A stretch of 64,000 bases of DNA from JALNZU01 sp964463695 (GCA_964463695.1 CAYXCZ010000020.1:24749-88748); one strand, 5' to 3'. Counted from the stretch's first letter, positions 34,918 to 44,816 are shown. The notes: generated from the letters alone by a model not told the origin. Numbers and translations: made by a program.

Positions 34918-35874
34918 TTAAAAAGAAATCGCGCTGATGAGCCTCTTTTGTGCGTTTTCAAATTCCTGAAGAATTTCAACGAAAATTGCTTCAACAGGTT
35001 TGATTTCATCGATCAGAGCAGACACTTGCCCGATTTCAAGTTCACCTTCTTCAACATCACCTTCAAACATTCCTTTTTTTGATCGTCCGTGTCCAAGAAT
35101 TGCCTTAAGTTTCATTATGTCAGCACCTTCCGATTCAGCTAATTTTATTTTTTCGTAAAAATTATTTTTGAGAAGGCGCACAGGCACTACTTTTTTCATC
35201 ATAAAAGCAGTATCCCCATCACCTGCTTCAACAATTTTTTGCTTAAAGGCAGGATGTGCCGATGATTCTTCGCTTGCCGCAAAGCGTGATCCGATCTGAA
35301 TTCCATCTGCTCCCAAAGCCAGAGCAGCCAACATTTGACTTCCTGTTGCGATGCCTCCAGCGGCAATTAAAGGAAGGTGTACCTTTCTTCTTATCAATGG
35401 GATGAGTGTCATGGTGGTGGTTTCCTCAAAGCCATTGTGGCCTCCTGCTTCAAAACCTTCAGCAACAATAGCATCCACACCTGCATCAACCGCCTTCATG
35501 GCAAATTTAATATTAGCAACAACATGTGCTACAATAACTCCATGGCTTTTCAAAATGGAGGTATATTTGGCCGGACTGCCTGCTGAAGTGAACACAATTG
35601 GGACTTTTTCACGTAAAACTATCTCAATAAGCTCATCAATTTGCGGATAAAGCAAAGGCAGATTTACACCAAAAGGATGAATTGTGGCATTTTTGCATTT
35701 TTGAATATGTTCTTCAAGAACAGAAGGATACATCGAACCAGCTCCAATAAGGCCTAATCCGCCTGCATTGCTAACAGCTGAGGCAAGTTTCCAACCGCTG
35801 CACCAAATCATCCCACCCTGAATAATTGGGTAACGAATACCAAATAGCGATTGAATACGGGTTTCCGAAATCAT
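34918..35874 (-). CDS. FMN-dependent enoyl reductase (FabK-like) or nitronate monooxygenase
   Basis: This 318-residue TIM-barrel flavoprotein belongs to the family that includes nitronate monooxygenase and the FabK enoyl-ACP reductase. It has IQGGMIWCSGWKLA, VAEGFEAGGHNG near residue 138, AAGGIATGSQ and IQIGSRFAASEESSAHPAFKQKI (two blocks). The AEGxEAGGH and HPxxKQKI features are closer to FabK, but the catalytic specificity cannot be fixed. The gene is placed among beta-oxidation genes, upstream of the acyl-CoA dehydrogenase. Confidence 0.82.
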   Translation of the reverse strand: MISETRIQSLFGIRYPIIQGGMIWCSGWKLASAVSNAGGLGLIGAGSMYPSVLEEHIQKCKNATIHPFGVNLPLLYPQIDELIEIVLREKVPIVFTSAGSPAKYTSILKSHGVIVAHVVANIKFAMKAVDAGVDAIVAEGFEAGGHNGFEETTTMTLIPLIRRKVHLPLIAAGGIATGSQMLAALALGADGIQIGSRFAASEESSAHPAFKQKIVEAGDGDTAFMMKKVVPVRLLKNNFYEKIKLAESEGADIMKLKAILGHGRSKKGMFEGDVEEGELEIGQVSALIDEIKPVEAIFVEILQEFENAQKRLISAISF

Positions 35875-35911
35875 AATGATGAACCAGATGTAAGTTTATT
35901 TAAGTTAAAGA

Positions 35912-35942
35912 TGGGGAAAGATCAAAATGACATCTTCCCCCA
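35912..35942 (-). terminator. Putative terminator after the acyl-CoA synthetase gene
   Basis: TGGGGAAAGAT (35912-35922) pairs with ATCTTCCCCCA (35932-35942), an 11-bp stem with one mismatch and a 9-base loop. The T tract on the minus strand is poor, so termination may be partial or the hairpin may be an mRNA end stabiliser. Confidence 0.5.
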
Positions 35943-35955
35943 CCTTATTTACGCT

Positions 35956-37776
35956 TTATTCCTGAAATTCAGGATTTTCCTTTGGTGTTTGTAAATGGCC
36001 ATCGGCATTGGTATAACCATAAATACGATCAAGCAGCACTTTATATTTTTGTTTTACCACATTTCTCCGAAGCTTGAGTGTTGGCGAAAGTTCTCCTGTC
36101 TCGGGTGTCCACTCTGTGCAGGTTAGTTCAAATTGTTTTATTTGCTCATGTGGATTGAGGCTGGCATTGATACGGTCAATTTCTTGCTGGAAGCGTTCGA
36201 TAACCTTTGGATGCTTAATAAGTGCCTTGGTATCACGATATTTTACATGGTGGAGAAAAGCCCATCCATTCAGGAAGTGGAATGAAGGGCAAACAATGGC
36301 TGCTGTAAATTTCTCATCAGCACCCACAACCATGATTTGCTCAATGAATTGTGATTCTTTAAAAATGTTTTCAATCACCTGTGGGGCAACATATTTTCCC
36401 GTTGAGAGCTTGAAAATTTCTTTCTTCCTATCAGTGATTTTAAGAATATTGTGATCTTGAAGCTCGCCTATATCACCGGTATGAAACCAACCCTCAGCAT
36501 CAATTACTTCGGCAGTTTTTTCAGTATCTTTATAATAACCCATCATCAAGCTTGGGCCTTTCATCAATATTTCACCATCTTCGGCAATTTTCACCTGAAC
36601 ATTTTCGAGCACAGGGCCAACAGTTCCAAAGCGCATACCAGGCCATTTGGCATGATTTACAGCGATAACGGGCGATGTTTCGGTGAGTCCGTAACCTTCC
36701 TGAATAGTCAGTCCGGCACAGCAGAACACCCTTGCAAGCCTAGGCTGTAAGGCAGCCCCGCCCGAAACAACGACTTTAACATTTCCACCAAGTGCAACAC
36801 GCCACTTGCTAAAGATGAGTTTGTCGGCAATTTTACGCTTCATCTCATAAACTGGCCCATTAACTCCATTCAACTCATATTTCAGCGCAATATCAACAGC
36901 CCAGAAAAACAATCCTCTTTTAATTCCGGTTAACTCCTTACCTTTTAGCAGCAATTTGTCATACAATTTCTCAATAACCCTGGGAACAGCAGCAAAGCCG
37001 TCAGGATTGACTTCACGCAGGTTGTCGCCAATGGTTTCGGTGCTTTCAGCATAGTACACTGATACACCTTGATGCTGAATCAAGTAGTTTACCATGCGTT
37101 CAAAAACGTGGCATAACGGGAGGAAACTCAAAAAGCGTCCGGTATGGTCAACAGGCAGCAGATGAAAGCTTGCTTTCACATTCGACATAAAGTTTTTATG
37201 ACTCAGCATCACACCTTTTGAGCGACCTGTAGTTCCTGATGTATATATAATTGATACAAGATCTTCAGGATCAATACTATCAGATATTTCTTTGAGCCTT
37301 TCAGGCGACTTGTTTTTTGCACCAAGATCAAGAATTTCCATCCAGTTTGCTGCACCTTCAACTTTATCGATAGTAAAAACTTTCTCCACATTAGGAGTTT
37401 GGCCGGCTAACGGAAGTATTTTGTCGTAAAAAATCTGGGATGAAACGATAACAAAACGCGCATCGGAATGGGATAAAATGTGAAGGTATTCATCATCGCT
37501 ATTGTTGGGATAAACGGGGACATGAACTGCGCCAACCTGGCTCATTCCCATATCCATCATATTCCATTCGGGACGATTATTGGAGATAGTAAAGATTTTA
37601 TCGCCTTTTTTCACACCCATGGCCATTAAGCCATAACTGAAATTATCCGCATATTCACGGTAGGCTTTGGTTGAAAATTTCTCCCAGGTGCCGTTTCGTT
37701 TTACAGCAAGGGCGTCTTCTTTTGGAAAATCGGCAAGCATTTTGCCAAGGATGTCGAATGTTCTAAAAATTTCCAT
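35956..37776 (-). CDS. Long-chain acyl-CoA synthetase
   Basis: This 606-residue ANL-superfamily enzyme activates fatty acids to acyl-CoA. It has the P-loop YTSGTTGRSKGVMLSHKN near residue 178, LPLCHVFER, the EGYGLTETSPV motif, GWFHTGDIG and TDRKKEIFKLSTGKYVAP. It is of the FadD15/long-chain type rather than the classic E. coli FadD. The ATG at 37776 is 28 bp past the DUF4442 stop; a longer frame to 37833 would overlap that gene and is rejected. It probably shares a transcript with the DUF4442 gene. Confidence 0.93.
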   Translation of the reverse strand: MEIFRTFDILGKMLADFPKEDALAVKRNGTWEKFSTKAYREYADNFSYGLMAMGVKKGDKIFTISNNRPEWNMMDMGMSQVGAVHVPVYPNNSDDEYLHILSHSDARFVIVSSQIFYDKILPLAGQTPNVEKVFTIDKVEGAANWMEILDLGAKNKSPERLKEISDSIDPEDLVSIIYTSGTTGRSKGVMLSHKNFMSNVKASFHLLPVDHTGRFLSFLPLCHVFERMVNYLIQHQGVSVYYAESTETIGDNLREVNPDGFAAVPRVIEKLYDKLLLKGKELTGIKRGLFFWAVDIALKYELNGVNGPVYEMKRKIADKLIFSKWRVALGGNVKVVVSGGAALQPRLARVFCCAGLTIQEGYGLTETSPVIAVNHAKWPGMRFGTVGPVLENVQVKIAEDGEILMKGPSLMMGYYKDTEKTAEVIDAEGWFHTGDIGELQDHNILKITDRKKEIFKLSTGKYVAPQVIENIFKESQFIEQIMVVGADEKFTAAIVCPSFHFLNGWAFLHHVKYRDTKALIKHPKVIERFQQEIDRINASLNPHEQIKQFELTCTEWTPETGELSPTLKLRRNVVKQKYKVLLDRIYGYTNADGHLQTPKENPEFQE

Positions 37777-37804
37777 GGGGGTGATTTTTGAGGGTTTATA
37801 CTGA

Positions 37805-38296
37805 TTATTTCGATTTAAATGTCCAGTTGACACGGAAGCGAGCTATGAGATCTCCATTAAGATCAACGCCTTCAATTATCGACTCAAAGGTTTGACCTAC
37901 TGATGTTTCAATAGCTTTAAGGACAGAAGCATGTAATTGCTTACGGTCGTTACAGCTAAAAAAGATACGTGTTTTGGCTTTTTTATAGTATTCAGCATTC
38001 ATTTGAAGCACCAACATTGAAACAGGACGTCCAGCACTTTTTACAGCTTCCAAAGCCAGCAAACCAGAAGAGAGTTCGGCTGCCATGCTTAAGGGGGCAA
38101 AATAGATGGATCCAAAAGGATTTTTGGTTAAAAAACGAAAAGGGACTGAAACAGTAGCGCCAAACAAATCGAAGCGCTCAACTCTTAAGCCTGCAACAAA
38201 AGCCAATGGAAGTTTCGAAAGCATATATACCTTCATTTTCCATTTGCTTTTTACAAGCGAAACGAATTTTTTGTTTAGTTCGGTTTCGTAGTTCAT
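37805..38296 (-). CDS. DUF4442 hotdog-fold protein, candidate acyl-CoA thioesterase
   Basis: This 163-residue protein belongs to DUF4442, a hotdog-fold family with no settled function. Visible features are NPFGSIYFAPLSMAAELSSGLLAL near residue 79 (a hotdog helix with the usual Asn/Glu pair), VLQMNAEYYKKAKTRI and a C-terminal beta strand ARFRVNWTFK. The fold and its place just ahead of an acyl-CoA synthetase suggest hydrolysis or binding of acyl-CoA; this is inference. It starts the two-gene unit. Confidence 0.8.
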   Translation of the reverse strand: MNYETELNKKFVSLVKSKWKMKVYMLSKLPLAFVAGLRVERFDLFGATVSVPFRFLTKNPFGSIYFAPLSMAAELSSGLLALEAVKSAGRPVSMLVLQMNAEYYKKAKTRIFFSCNDRKQLHASVLKAIETSVGQTFESIIEGVDLNGDLIARFRVNWTFKSK

Positions 38297-38500
38297 TTAT
38301 TACTCTTTCCTTTGTCGAATAACAATTTTGAAGTCAAAAAATGTGTGCTCTTAGTTAGATTTCGGTTCAGAAAACATTGATAATCTTTCAAATGCAAAAA
38401 GAACCTGCGTAAAAATATGATAAAATCTTAATATGTTCACAATTCGCAAGGTGTTTTTGTTGTGATCACTTACATTTACCGCAAAAGCAATATATCGCCT

Positions 38501-38546
38501 AAAAAAGCCGGAGATTCATCATAGGACAAACCTCCGGATTTTTTTT
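38501..38546 (-). terminator. Terminator of the marR-fadN-fadA-acyl-CoA dehydrogenase unit
   Basis: CCGGAG (38508-38513) pairs with CTCCGG (38532-38537). The minus-strand exit side is CTTTTTT, and the plus-strand side also has nine T, so it could work in both directions. It lies about 30 bp beyond the dehydrogenase stop. Confidence 0.8.
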
Positions 38547-38570
38547 TGGCCAACCGGCACTCATCTTCAA

Positions 38571-40355
38571 TTAGAAAATATAATTCCCCACTTCTATAAC
38601 TTTATCTGCAATACGCCTGCGGGCTGCAACGGTGTTAACTTGTTCCGATTTTGTAAAACGTTTCATTCCCATAAGCATCGCCTGACGCTCATCGGCTTTG
38701 GCAAAGGCATTTACCGCATCATTGCCATGTTTGTGAATCAAAGATGCAACATCATAAAAATAAACATCAGCAACATCTTTCAATAGCAAAAGCTGTTCAG
38801 CTGATGCTGAATTTTGTTGTTTTTCAATGCGTAACAACATCGACTCTGCTGCATATGTGTAAATAATCATATCAGCCAGATGTAGCATAATCTCTTGTTC
38901 GTTGGCAAACTTATCCATAAAAGTTTGGACAGCAGCTCCAGAAACCATCAGGATAGCTTTCTTGAAATTTGTGATCATTTTCTTTTTGGCTTCAAAATAA
39001 TCGGTAGATGTGGTTCCAAAATCCGGAATCCCCATCAACTCTTTTGCAACTGCCATTGCCGGACTTAGGAGGTCAATTTCGCCTTTCATAGCACGCTTGA
39101 GTAGTTCGCCAACAATCACCATACGGTTTATTTCGTTAGTACCTTCAAAAATCCTGTTGATGCGCGAGTCGCGATAAGCCCTTTCAACAGCAGTTTCAGC
39201 TGAGTAACCCATACCACCATAGGTTTGTACGCCTTCATCTACAATAAAATCAAGTACTTCCGAACCATACACTTTTGCAATGGATGCTTCAATGGCATAT
39301 TGGCGCATTGCTTCAACTGAGGCTAAACCTTTGTCCATGCCACCGGCTACAAGTGAAACGGAAGCATCATCAATATTTTGACTCGCTCTATAAGTGAGTG
39401 ATTCTGAAGCGTAATTGCGGATGTTCATCTCGGCAAGTTTGTGTTTGATCGCACCAAAAGTTGCCAGCGATGTTCCAAATTGCTTGCGTTCATTGGCATA
39501 AGCAACAGCATGTTTGATCACAGCTTTACCTGCACCAACTGTTGCGCCTGAAAGTTTGATTCGTCCAAGGTTGAGGATATTAAGGGCAATCTTGAAGCCT
39601 CCGTTGCGCTCTCCCAGCAAATTTTCTACAGGAACTTTCACGTCCTCAAAATATATCTGTACAGTTGAAGAACCTTTTATACCCATCTTTTCTTCGTCGG
39701 GACCCAGAGTTACTCCTTTCGAAGCTGTTTCAACGATGAATGCACTTAGGTTTTTATCATCATCGATCTTTGCAAAAACGATCAAAAGATCTGCTACACC
39801 GCCATTTGTGATCCATATTTTGACACCGTTAAGGGTGTAATAACTTCCATCGGCACTCAGTACAGCTTTCGATTTACCCGAGTTGGCGTCTGACCCTGCC
39901 TCAGCTTCGGTGAGGCAATATGCACCAATGAACTCACCTGAAGCAAGTTTTGGAATGTATTTTTTCTTTTGAGCCTCAGTGCCATAATAAAGAATTGGTA
40001 ATGTGCCTATGCCGGTATGTGCCGCAAAAGCAACTGCAAAGCTAAATCCTTTGCCCATCTCTTCTGTTGTGAGCATTGAAGTGACAAAATTCTGCCCAAA
40101 TCCTTCATACTCTTCCGGAATCGCAATGCCGAGCAAACCCAGCTGTCCGGCCTCTTTGAGTAGTGAAGTAAGTAATTTCCGATCATGCTTTTCGAGCTGA
40201 TCCATTTGCGGAACCACCTGTGTTTCGGTAAATTCACGGCAGCTTTGTGCCATCATCCGCTGTTCTTCATTAAATTCCTCTGGAATAAAAACATCCTGAG
40301 CAAGGGTTTCTTTTACCAAAAATTCTCCCCCTTTAAGCATTTGTTTTTCTGACAT
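38571..40355 (-). CDS. Acyl-CoA dehydrogenase, long form
   Basis: This 594-residue protein has the acyl-CoA dehydrogenase core (about 30-430) plus an extra C-terminal helical domain of about 160 residues, as in VLCAD/ACAD9-type enzymes. Motifs are CLTEAEAGSDANSGK, NGVKIWITNG and the catalytic-Glu segment RIFEGTNEINRM. The long form suggests long-chain substrates and membrane contact. The ATG at 40355 (MSEKQMLKGGEFLVKETL) matches related proteins; the longer frame to 40439 runs into the thiolase gene. It is the last gene of the unit. Confidence 0.93.
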   Translation of the reverse strand: MSEKQMLKGGEFLVKETLAQDVFIPEEFNEEQRMMAQSCREFTETQVVPQMDQLEKHDRKLLTSLLKEAGQLGLLGIAIPEEYEGFGQNFVTSMLTTEEMGKGFSFAVAFAAHTGIGTLPILYYGTEAQKKKYIPKLASGEFIGAYCLTEAEAGSDANSGKSKAVLSADGSYYTLNGVKIWITNGGVADLLIVFAKIDDDKNLSAFIVETASKGVTLGPDEEKMGIKGSSTVQIYFEDVKVPVENLLGERNGGFKIALNILNLGRIKLSGATVGAGKAVIKHAVAYANERKQFGTSLATFGAIKHKLAEMNIRNYASESLTYRASQNIDDASVSLVAGGMDKGLASVEAMRQYAIEASIAKVYGSEVLDFIVDEGVQTYGGMGYSAETAVERAYRDSRINRIFEGTNEINRMVIVGELLKRAMKGEIDLLSPAMAVAKELMGIPDFGTTSTDYFEAKKKMITNFKKAILMVSGAAVQTFMDKFANEQEIMLHLADMIIYTYAAESMLLRIEKQQNSASAEQLLLLKDVADVYFYDVASLIHKHGNDAVNAFAKADERQAMLMGMKRFTKSEQVNTVAARRRIADKVIEVGNYIF

Positions 40356-40390
40356 AGCTGTATATTTTTTTGAGTTTAATATTGCGATTA

Positions 40391-41563
40391 TTATAAGCGC
40401 TCGAAGATTCCTGCTGCCCCCTGACCGGTACCGATACACATGGTTACCATGCCATATTTGGCTTGCCGGCGTTTGAGTTCGTTTAAAATCTGAACAGTGA
40501 GCTTGCTGCCGGTTGCTCCCAGCGGGTGGCCCAATGCGATAGCGCCACCATTCACATTTACTTTTTCGGGGTCAAGATTCAGCTCGCGAATCACTGCAAT
40601 ACTTTGGGTGGCAAAAGCTTCGTTCAATTCGAAGAGGTCAATCTCATTCTGATTTATACCACTGTGCTTCAACACTTTGGGAATTGCGGCAATTGGACCT
40701 ACCCCCATTTTGTACGGTTCAACACCAGCCACCTGATAGTCGACCAAACGCGCTATAGGTTTAAGGTTGTATTGTTTAAGAATTTTCTCCGATACTACCA
40801 GCACAAAAGCTGCACCATCCGACATCTGCGAGGAGTTTCCTGCAGTTGAAGTGCCATTGGCAGCAAAAGCAGGTTTCAGCTTCGCTAATCCTTCAACAGT
40901 TGTTCCTTTTCGAGGACCTTCGTCAGTGTCAAAGGTATAATTACGACTTTTCATTTTGCCGTCTTCGTAATAGTTTTCCTTCACTTCGATGCCAACAATC
41001 TCTTCTCTGAACTTTCCATCAGCTTGTGCTTTTAGCGCTTTGTCATGAGAGGCAACAGCAAAAACATCCTGTTCATCGCGGCTTACCTGATACTCTTTTG
41101 CTACCATTTCGGAAGTAAGACCCATGCCCATGAACCATTTAGGGTGATGCATAGCAGCATCAGGATTAGGTACCTGACGCCAGCCACCCATATTAATCAT
41201 AGACATGGTTTCAGCACCTCCGGCAATAATAACATCAGCCATTCCCGCTTTGATCTTTGCTGTGGCAATGGCAATCGACTCAAGACCCGAAGCGCAGTAG
41301 CGGTTGATTGTTGAGCCTGGCACCTCAACAGTATCAAGAGCCATCAGTGAAAGAAGACGGCCCATATTAAACCCGGTTTCGGCTTCAGGAAACGCATTTC
41401 CAACTACCAAATCATCGATAAGACGCGTTTCGAGCATGGGAAAATCGGCCATCAGCTTTCTGATAACAGCAACGGCAATGTCATCGGGTCTAACAAAACG
41501 AAGGCTTCCACGCGGTGCTTTTCCTATAGCTGAGCGGTATCCTCCAACAATATATGCATTCAT
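40391..41563 (-). CDS. fadA: Acetyl-CoA acyltransferase (3-ketoacyl-CoA thiolase)
   Basis: Thiolase cleaves 3-ketoacyl-CoA to acetyl-CoA and a shortened acyl-CoA. The 390-residue protein has the nucleophile motif NRYCASGLES (Cys about 90), the His motif GGAIALGHPLGATGSKL and the second Cys motif MCIGTGQGAAGIFE. It lies between fadN and the long acyl-CoA dehydrogenase with gaps of 30 and 35 bp, so an operon is clear. Biosynthetic thiolase activity is less likely here. Confidence 0.95.
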   Translation of the reverse strand: MNAYIVGGYRSAIGKAPRGSLRFVRPDDIAVAVIRKLMADFPMLETRLIDDLVVGNAFPEAETGFNMGRLLSLMALDTVEVPGSTINRYCASGLESIAIATAKIKAGMADVIIAGGAETMSMINMGGWRQVPNPDAAMHHPKWFMGMGLTSEMVAKEYQVSRDEQDVFAVASHDKALKAQADGKFREEIVGIEVKENYYEDGKMKSRNYTFDTDEGPRKGTTVEGLAKLKPAFAANGTSTAGNSSQMSDGAAFVLVVSEKILKQYNLKPIARLVDYQVAGVEPYKMGVGPIAAIPKVLKHSGINQNEIDLFELNEAFATQSIAVIRELNLDPEKVNVNGGAIALGHPLGATGSKLTVQILNELKRRQAKYGMVTMCIGTGQGAAGIFERL

Positions 41564-41593
41564 AGTTGTAATTTCTTTTTTATGGATAATGGT

Positions 41594-43996
41594 TTAATTA
41601 CGCAAGATTTTTCCTGAAACAATCAGACTCTGCATTCTTTCGAGTGTTTTGCGCTGCATGCAAAGCTCCAGAAAGGCTTTACGCTCAAGGTTTAGCAGGT
41701 ATTGTTCCGAAACTTCTGTCATGGACTGAGATATTTCACCTCCTGCCATAACATATCCCAGCTTTTCGGCAATGAGCTTATCGTGTTCACTCATGTATTC
41801 AGCGGTTGTAAACCCATCAGCACCAACATATACCATGCCCAGTGCTTCACGTCCCATCACTTTTACATCTGTGCGCTCAACTGGTCGGGTGTAACCTTTT
41901 TCTACCATATTTAAAGCTACTTTTTTTGCATATGCCAACTGGTGACTGCGGCTCACTACAACTTCATCAATTCCAGTACGCAGATACCCAAGATCGAACG
42001 CTTCGTAAGCCGATGTCGAAACTTTGGCTTGGCCGATGCTCAGGTATCTTTGCAAGAATGCATTTGTGCGAACATCGCCTTCTTTGAGTTCATCTGAAAG
42101 TCGAAGGGCAAACTCTTTTACGCCTCCGCCACCTGGAATCAAACCAACACCAAATTCAACCAAACCCATATAGGTTTCGGCATGAGCAATAACTTTATCA
42201 GCATGCATGCACACTTCGCAGCCGCCTCCCAGAGTCATTCCATGTGGTGCAGCAATAACTGGGATAGAAGAATATCTTAGGCGCATGGTCGTTTTTTGAA
42301 ACCATTGCACTGCCATATCCAAATCTTCATATTCCTGCTCGATGGCAAACATATAGATCATACCCACATTAGCTCCAGCCGAAAAATGTTCTCCTTCGTT
42401 AGAGATAATCAACGCATTGTATTCAGCTTCAGCCAGATCTAGGGCTTTGTTTAATCCTTCAAGTACTCCAGCCCCGATGGTGTTCATTTTTGTATGAAAC
42501 TCGATATTGAGAACCCCATCTCCAATATCAAAAATGGTGGTATCGTTGTTTTCCCATAAAACATTGGAACCACGCATGGCTTCGAGAGAAAGTGTGCTTT
42601 CCTGACCGGGAATGAGTTGATAGGATTTTTGCTCTATATCGTAATAATATTTACGTCCATTTTCTAATTTGTAAAAAGAGCTGATTCCCAATGAAAGCAT
42701 GGTTTTCACCCAATCGGCCGCAGGCTTGCCTGCTTCTTCCATTGCATGAACAGTTTTTTCAACTCCTACAGCATCCCAGGTTTGAAATGGTCCAAGCTTC
42801 CATCCAAAACCAGCATTTAGGGCATCATCAACTTTGTAGATTGCATCAGTAATTTCGGGAATACGATTGGAAACAAAACGAAACAGGCTGTAGAAGGAAC
42901 TTCTGTAAAATTCGCCCGCTTTACCTTTGTCAGCTAAAAGCACAGGCATTCGTTGGGCAATATTATCTATCCCTTTTGTTTTTTCAAAAACAGAGAATTT
43001 TGGCTTGGGAGCTTCCTCATATGTGAGGGTGCTGAAATTCAGTGAAAGAAATTTCTTTTCGCCGTTTTCTGTTACTTTTTTAAAAAATCCTTGTTTCGTT
43101 TTGTCACCCAGCCATTTATTTTCCAACATTCTATGTAGGTACTCCGGAATGGCAAACGCATCGTTCGATTCATCTTTCGTCAACTCCCTGATATTGTTTG
43201 CAACATGAACCAAAGTGTCCAATCCCACGATATCAGCGGTACGGAAAGTTGCTGATTTGGCTCGCCCGATAACAGGGCCGGTAAGTTTATCGATTTCAGG
43301 AATGGTCAACCCTAATTCAACAACGTGGTTGAAAAGCTCCATAATGGAAAATGTACCTACTCTGTTGGCAATAAATGCTGGAGTGTCTTTTGCAATGACA
43401 GCAGTTTTTCCAAGATATTTGGATGCATAAACGGTAAGAAAACGTATTACTTCGGGCGAGGTGAACGAGGTTGGAATAATTTCAAACAGCTGAAGGTATC
43501 TGGGGGGGTTGAAAAAGTGTGTGCCACAAAAATGCTTCTTAAAATCATCGCTTCGACCTTCTGCCATTTTTTCAACGGATATACCGGAAGTGTTTGAAGT
43601 TACCAACGTACCCGGCTTACGAAGTGCATCAACTTTTTCAAAAACCTGTTGTTTGATGTCGAGTCTTTCAACAACAACTTCGATCACCCAGTCGCACTCT
43701 TTAATTCCCGGTAGGTCATCATCAAAATTGCCTGTAGTGATGCGGCTGGCAAATGATTGTTTGTAAATAGGTGAGGGTTTTGATTTGAGGGCAGTAGCAA
43801 GAGCGGTGTTAACTATCCTGTTTCGCACTTGTTTGTCGTTCATCCCCAAGCCTTTTGACTTTTCTTCTTCTGTTGGCTCTTTAGGAACAATATCAATCAG
43901 CAGCACCTGCAGACCAATATTAGCAAAATGACAGGCAATACCCGAGCCCATCACTCCTGAGCCAAGCACTGCAACTTTTTTAATCCTTCGTGTCAT
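41594..43996 (-). CDS. fadN: 3-hydroxyacyl-CoA dehydrogenase/enoyl-CoA hydratase fusion (FadN type)
   Basis: This 800-residue protein has the NAD-binding 3-hydroxyacyl-CoA dehydrogenase part first (GSGVMGSGIACHFANIG at 11-27; HFFNPPRYLQLFEII and DTPAFIANRVG), its C-terminal helical domain, then an enoyl-CoA hydratase domain from about residue 480 (HFSAGANVGM, GMTLGGGCEV, GLIPGGGG). This order is that of Bacillus FadN (YusL), the reverse of E. coli FadB. It performs hydration and the second oxidation in beta-oxidation, working with the thiolase that follows. Confidence 0.94.
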   Translation of the reverse strand: MTRRIKKVAVLGSGVMGSGIACHFANIGLQVLLIDIVPKEPTEEEKSKGLGMNDKQVRNRIVNTALATALKSKPSPIYKQSFASRITTGNFDDDLPGIKECDWVIEVVVERLDIKQQVFEKVDALRKPGTLVTSNTSGISVEKMAEGRSDDFKKHFCGTHFFNPPRYLQLFEIIPTSFTSPEVIRFLTVYASKYLGKTAVIAKDTPAFIANRVGTFSIMELFNHVVELGLTIPEIDKLTGPVIGRAKSATFRTADIVGLDTLVHVANNIRELTKDESNDAFAIPEYLHRMLENKWLGDKTKQGFFKKVTENGEKKFLSLNFSTLTYEEAPKPKFSVFEKTKGIDNIAQRMPVLLADKGKAGEFYRSSFYSLFRFVSNRIPEITDAIYKVDDALNAGFGWKLGPFQTWDAVGVEKTVHAMEEAGKPAADWVKTMLSLGISSFYKLENGRKYYYDIEQKSYQLIPGQESTLSLEAMRGSNVLWENNDTTIFDIGDGVLNIEFHTKMNTIGAGVLEGLNKALDLAEAEYNALIISNEGEHFSAGANVGMIYMFAIEQEYEDLDMAVQWFQKTTMRLRYSSIPVIAAPHGMTLGGGCEVCMHADKVIAHAETYMGLVEFGVGLIPGGGGVKEFALRLSDELKEGDVRTNAFLQRYLSIGQAKVSTSAYEAFDLGYLRTGIDEVVVSRSHQLAYAKKVALNMVEKGYTRPVERTDVKVMGREALGMVYVGADGFTTAEYMSEHDKLIAEKLGYVMAGGEISQSMTEVSEQYLLNLERKAFLELCMQRKTLERMQSLIVSGKILRN

Positions 43997-44125
43997 ATTC
44001 TTCTTTTGTTTTAATGTCCGCGTGGCGGAAGTTTCATGTGAATGTTAAATATTTTGTAATGTTTTAAGCGTAATATGATGTGCATGTATTTCAACAAACA
44101 CCTTTGGAAAGTCCATCATTTGATA

Positions 44126-44593
44126 CTAATCACCACCCGTTTCAATACAGTCATGTCCGGTGAAACGAATAATTTCCTTGCAAACCTCCTGCTTGATAAC
44201 ATCGCATACCTTAATGAAGGATTGCATCTCCTCATCAGTGATCAAAGGCTGGACTTTCTTGTTGAAATCGATGACGACCTGACGAACTTTTTTTCGTGTC
44301 GAAACGCCTTTGTCGGTAAGATGAATGTTCACTCCACGCTTGTCAGTATCATTTTTCTCGCGATAAATAAGTCCATCATCCTCCATTGTTTTAAGTAAGC
44401 GCGATAAACTGGTAACACCCATGCCCATCATTGGGGCAATACGTGTTGCAGGCACGCCTTCCTTTGGAACACTGATCAGCACATATGCTACGCCTTGAGT
44501 TGTACCTATTTCTGCTGCCAGTAAATTATACATTCTCCGCATTGCAAAGAGCGTCCCCCGAATATGGTAATCAACACTTTCCTGTATCTTCAT
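44126..44593 (-). CDS. MarR family transcriptional regulator
   Basis: This 155-residue winged-helix regulator has ATRIAPMMGMGVTSLSRLLKTMEDDGLI as its helix-turn-helix (shown in blocks around residues 54-80) and the wing DKRGVNIHLT. It is the first gene of the unit with fadN, fadA and the dehydrogenase, 129 bp ahead of fadN. It probably senses a fatty acyl-CoA or related ligand, an inference from context. The ATG at 44593 is chosen because the promoter -7 box lies inside the longer frame that reaches 44674. Confidence 0.9.
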   Translation of the reverse strand: MKIQESVDYHIRGTLFAMRRMYNLLAAEIGTTQGVAYVLISVPKEGVPATRIAPMMGMGVTSLSRLLKTMEDDGLIYREKNDTDKRGVNIHLTDKGVSTRKKVRQVVIDFNKKVQPLITDEEMQSFIKVCDVIKQEVCKEIIRFTGHDCIETGGD

Positions 44594-44618
44594 AAATAAA
44601 TATGTTATGCACGCATTG

Positions 44619-44651
44619 CAAATATAAAAGCATTTTATACTTTTACGCAAC
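44619..44651 (-). promoter_or_regulatory. Promoter of the marR unit
   Basis: On the minus strand GTTG (44648-44651), a 21-bp spacer and TATATTTG (44619-44626) fit the Bacteroidota promoter with one mismatch at -33. The -7 box is 25 bp before the marR ATG. Confidence 0.65.
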
Positions 44652-44689
44652 CGTTTGCTGTGAAAAAATAACATTGTTTATTTTTCACA
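44647..44689. promoter_or_regulatory. Operator-like inverted repeats between marR and the FMN oxidase gene
   Basis: TGTGAAAAA (44659-44667) and TTTTTCACA (44681-44689) form a 9-bp inverted repeat around 13 bp. Next to it GCAA-N4-TTGC (44647-44658) overlaps the marR -33 region. They are reasonable operator candidates for the MarR protein. Confidence 0.5.
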
Positions 44690-44816
44690 ACACGATGCAA
44701 ACTAGCTGAAAGCCGCATGAAAACAAGGCTTGAAGCATGAAAAGATTTTTTAGTTAATTTTATTCGAAGAAAAAAGTTGCGGTAAAAAAAGTTTTTAAAT
44801 TCAAAATTCCATAACG

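Noticed and set aside
44011..44029. A TCCGC-GTG-GCGGA hairpin just before fadN
   Set aside because: Only five base pairs with no T tract; it may be a weak mRNA structure but not a supportable terminator or operator.
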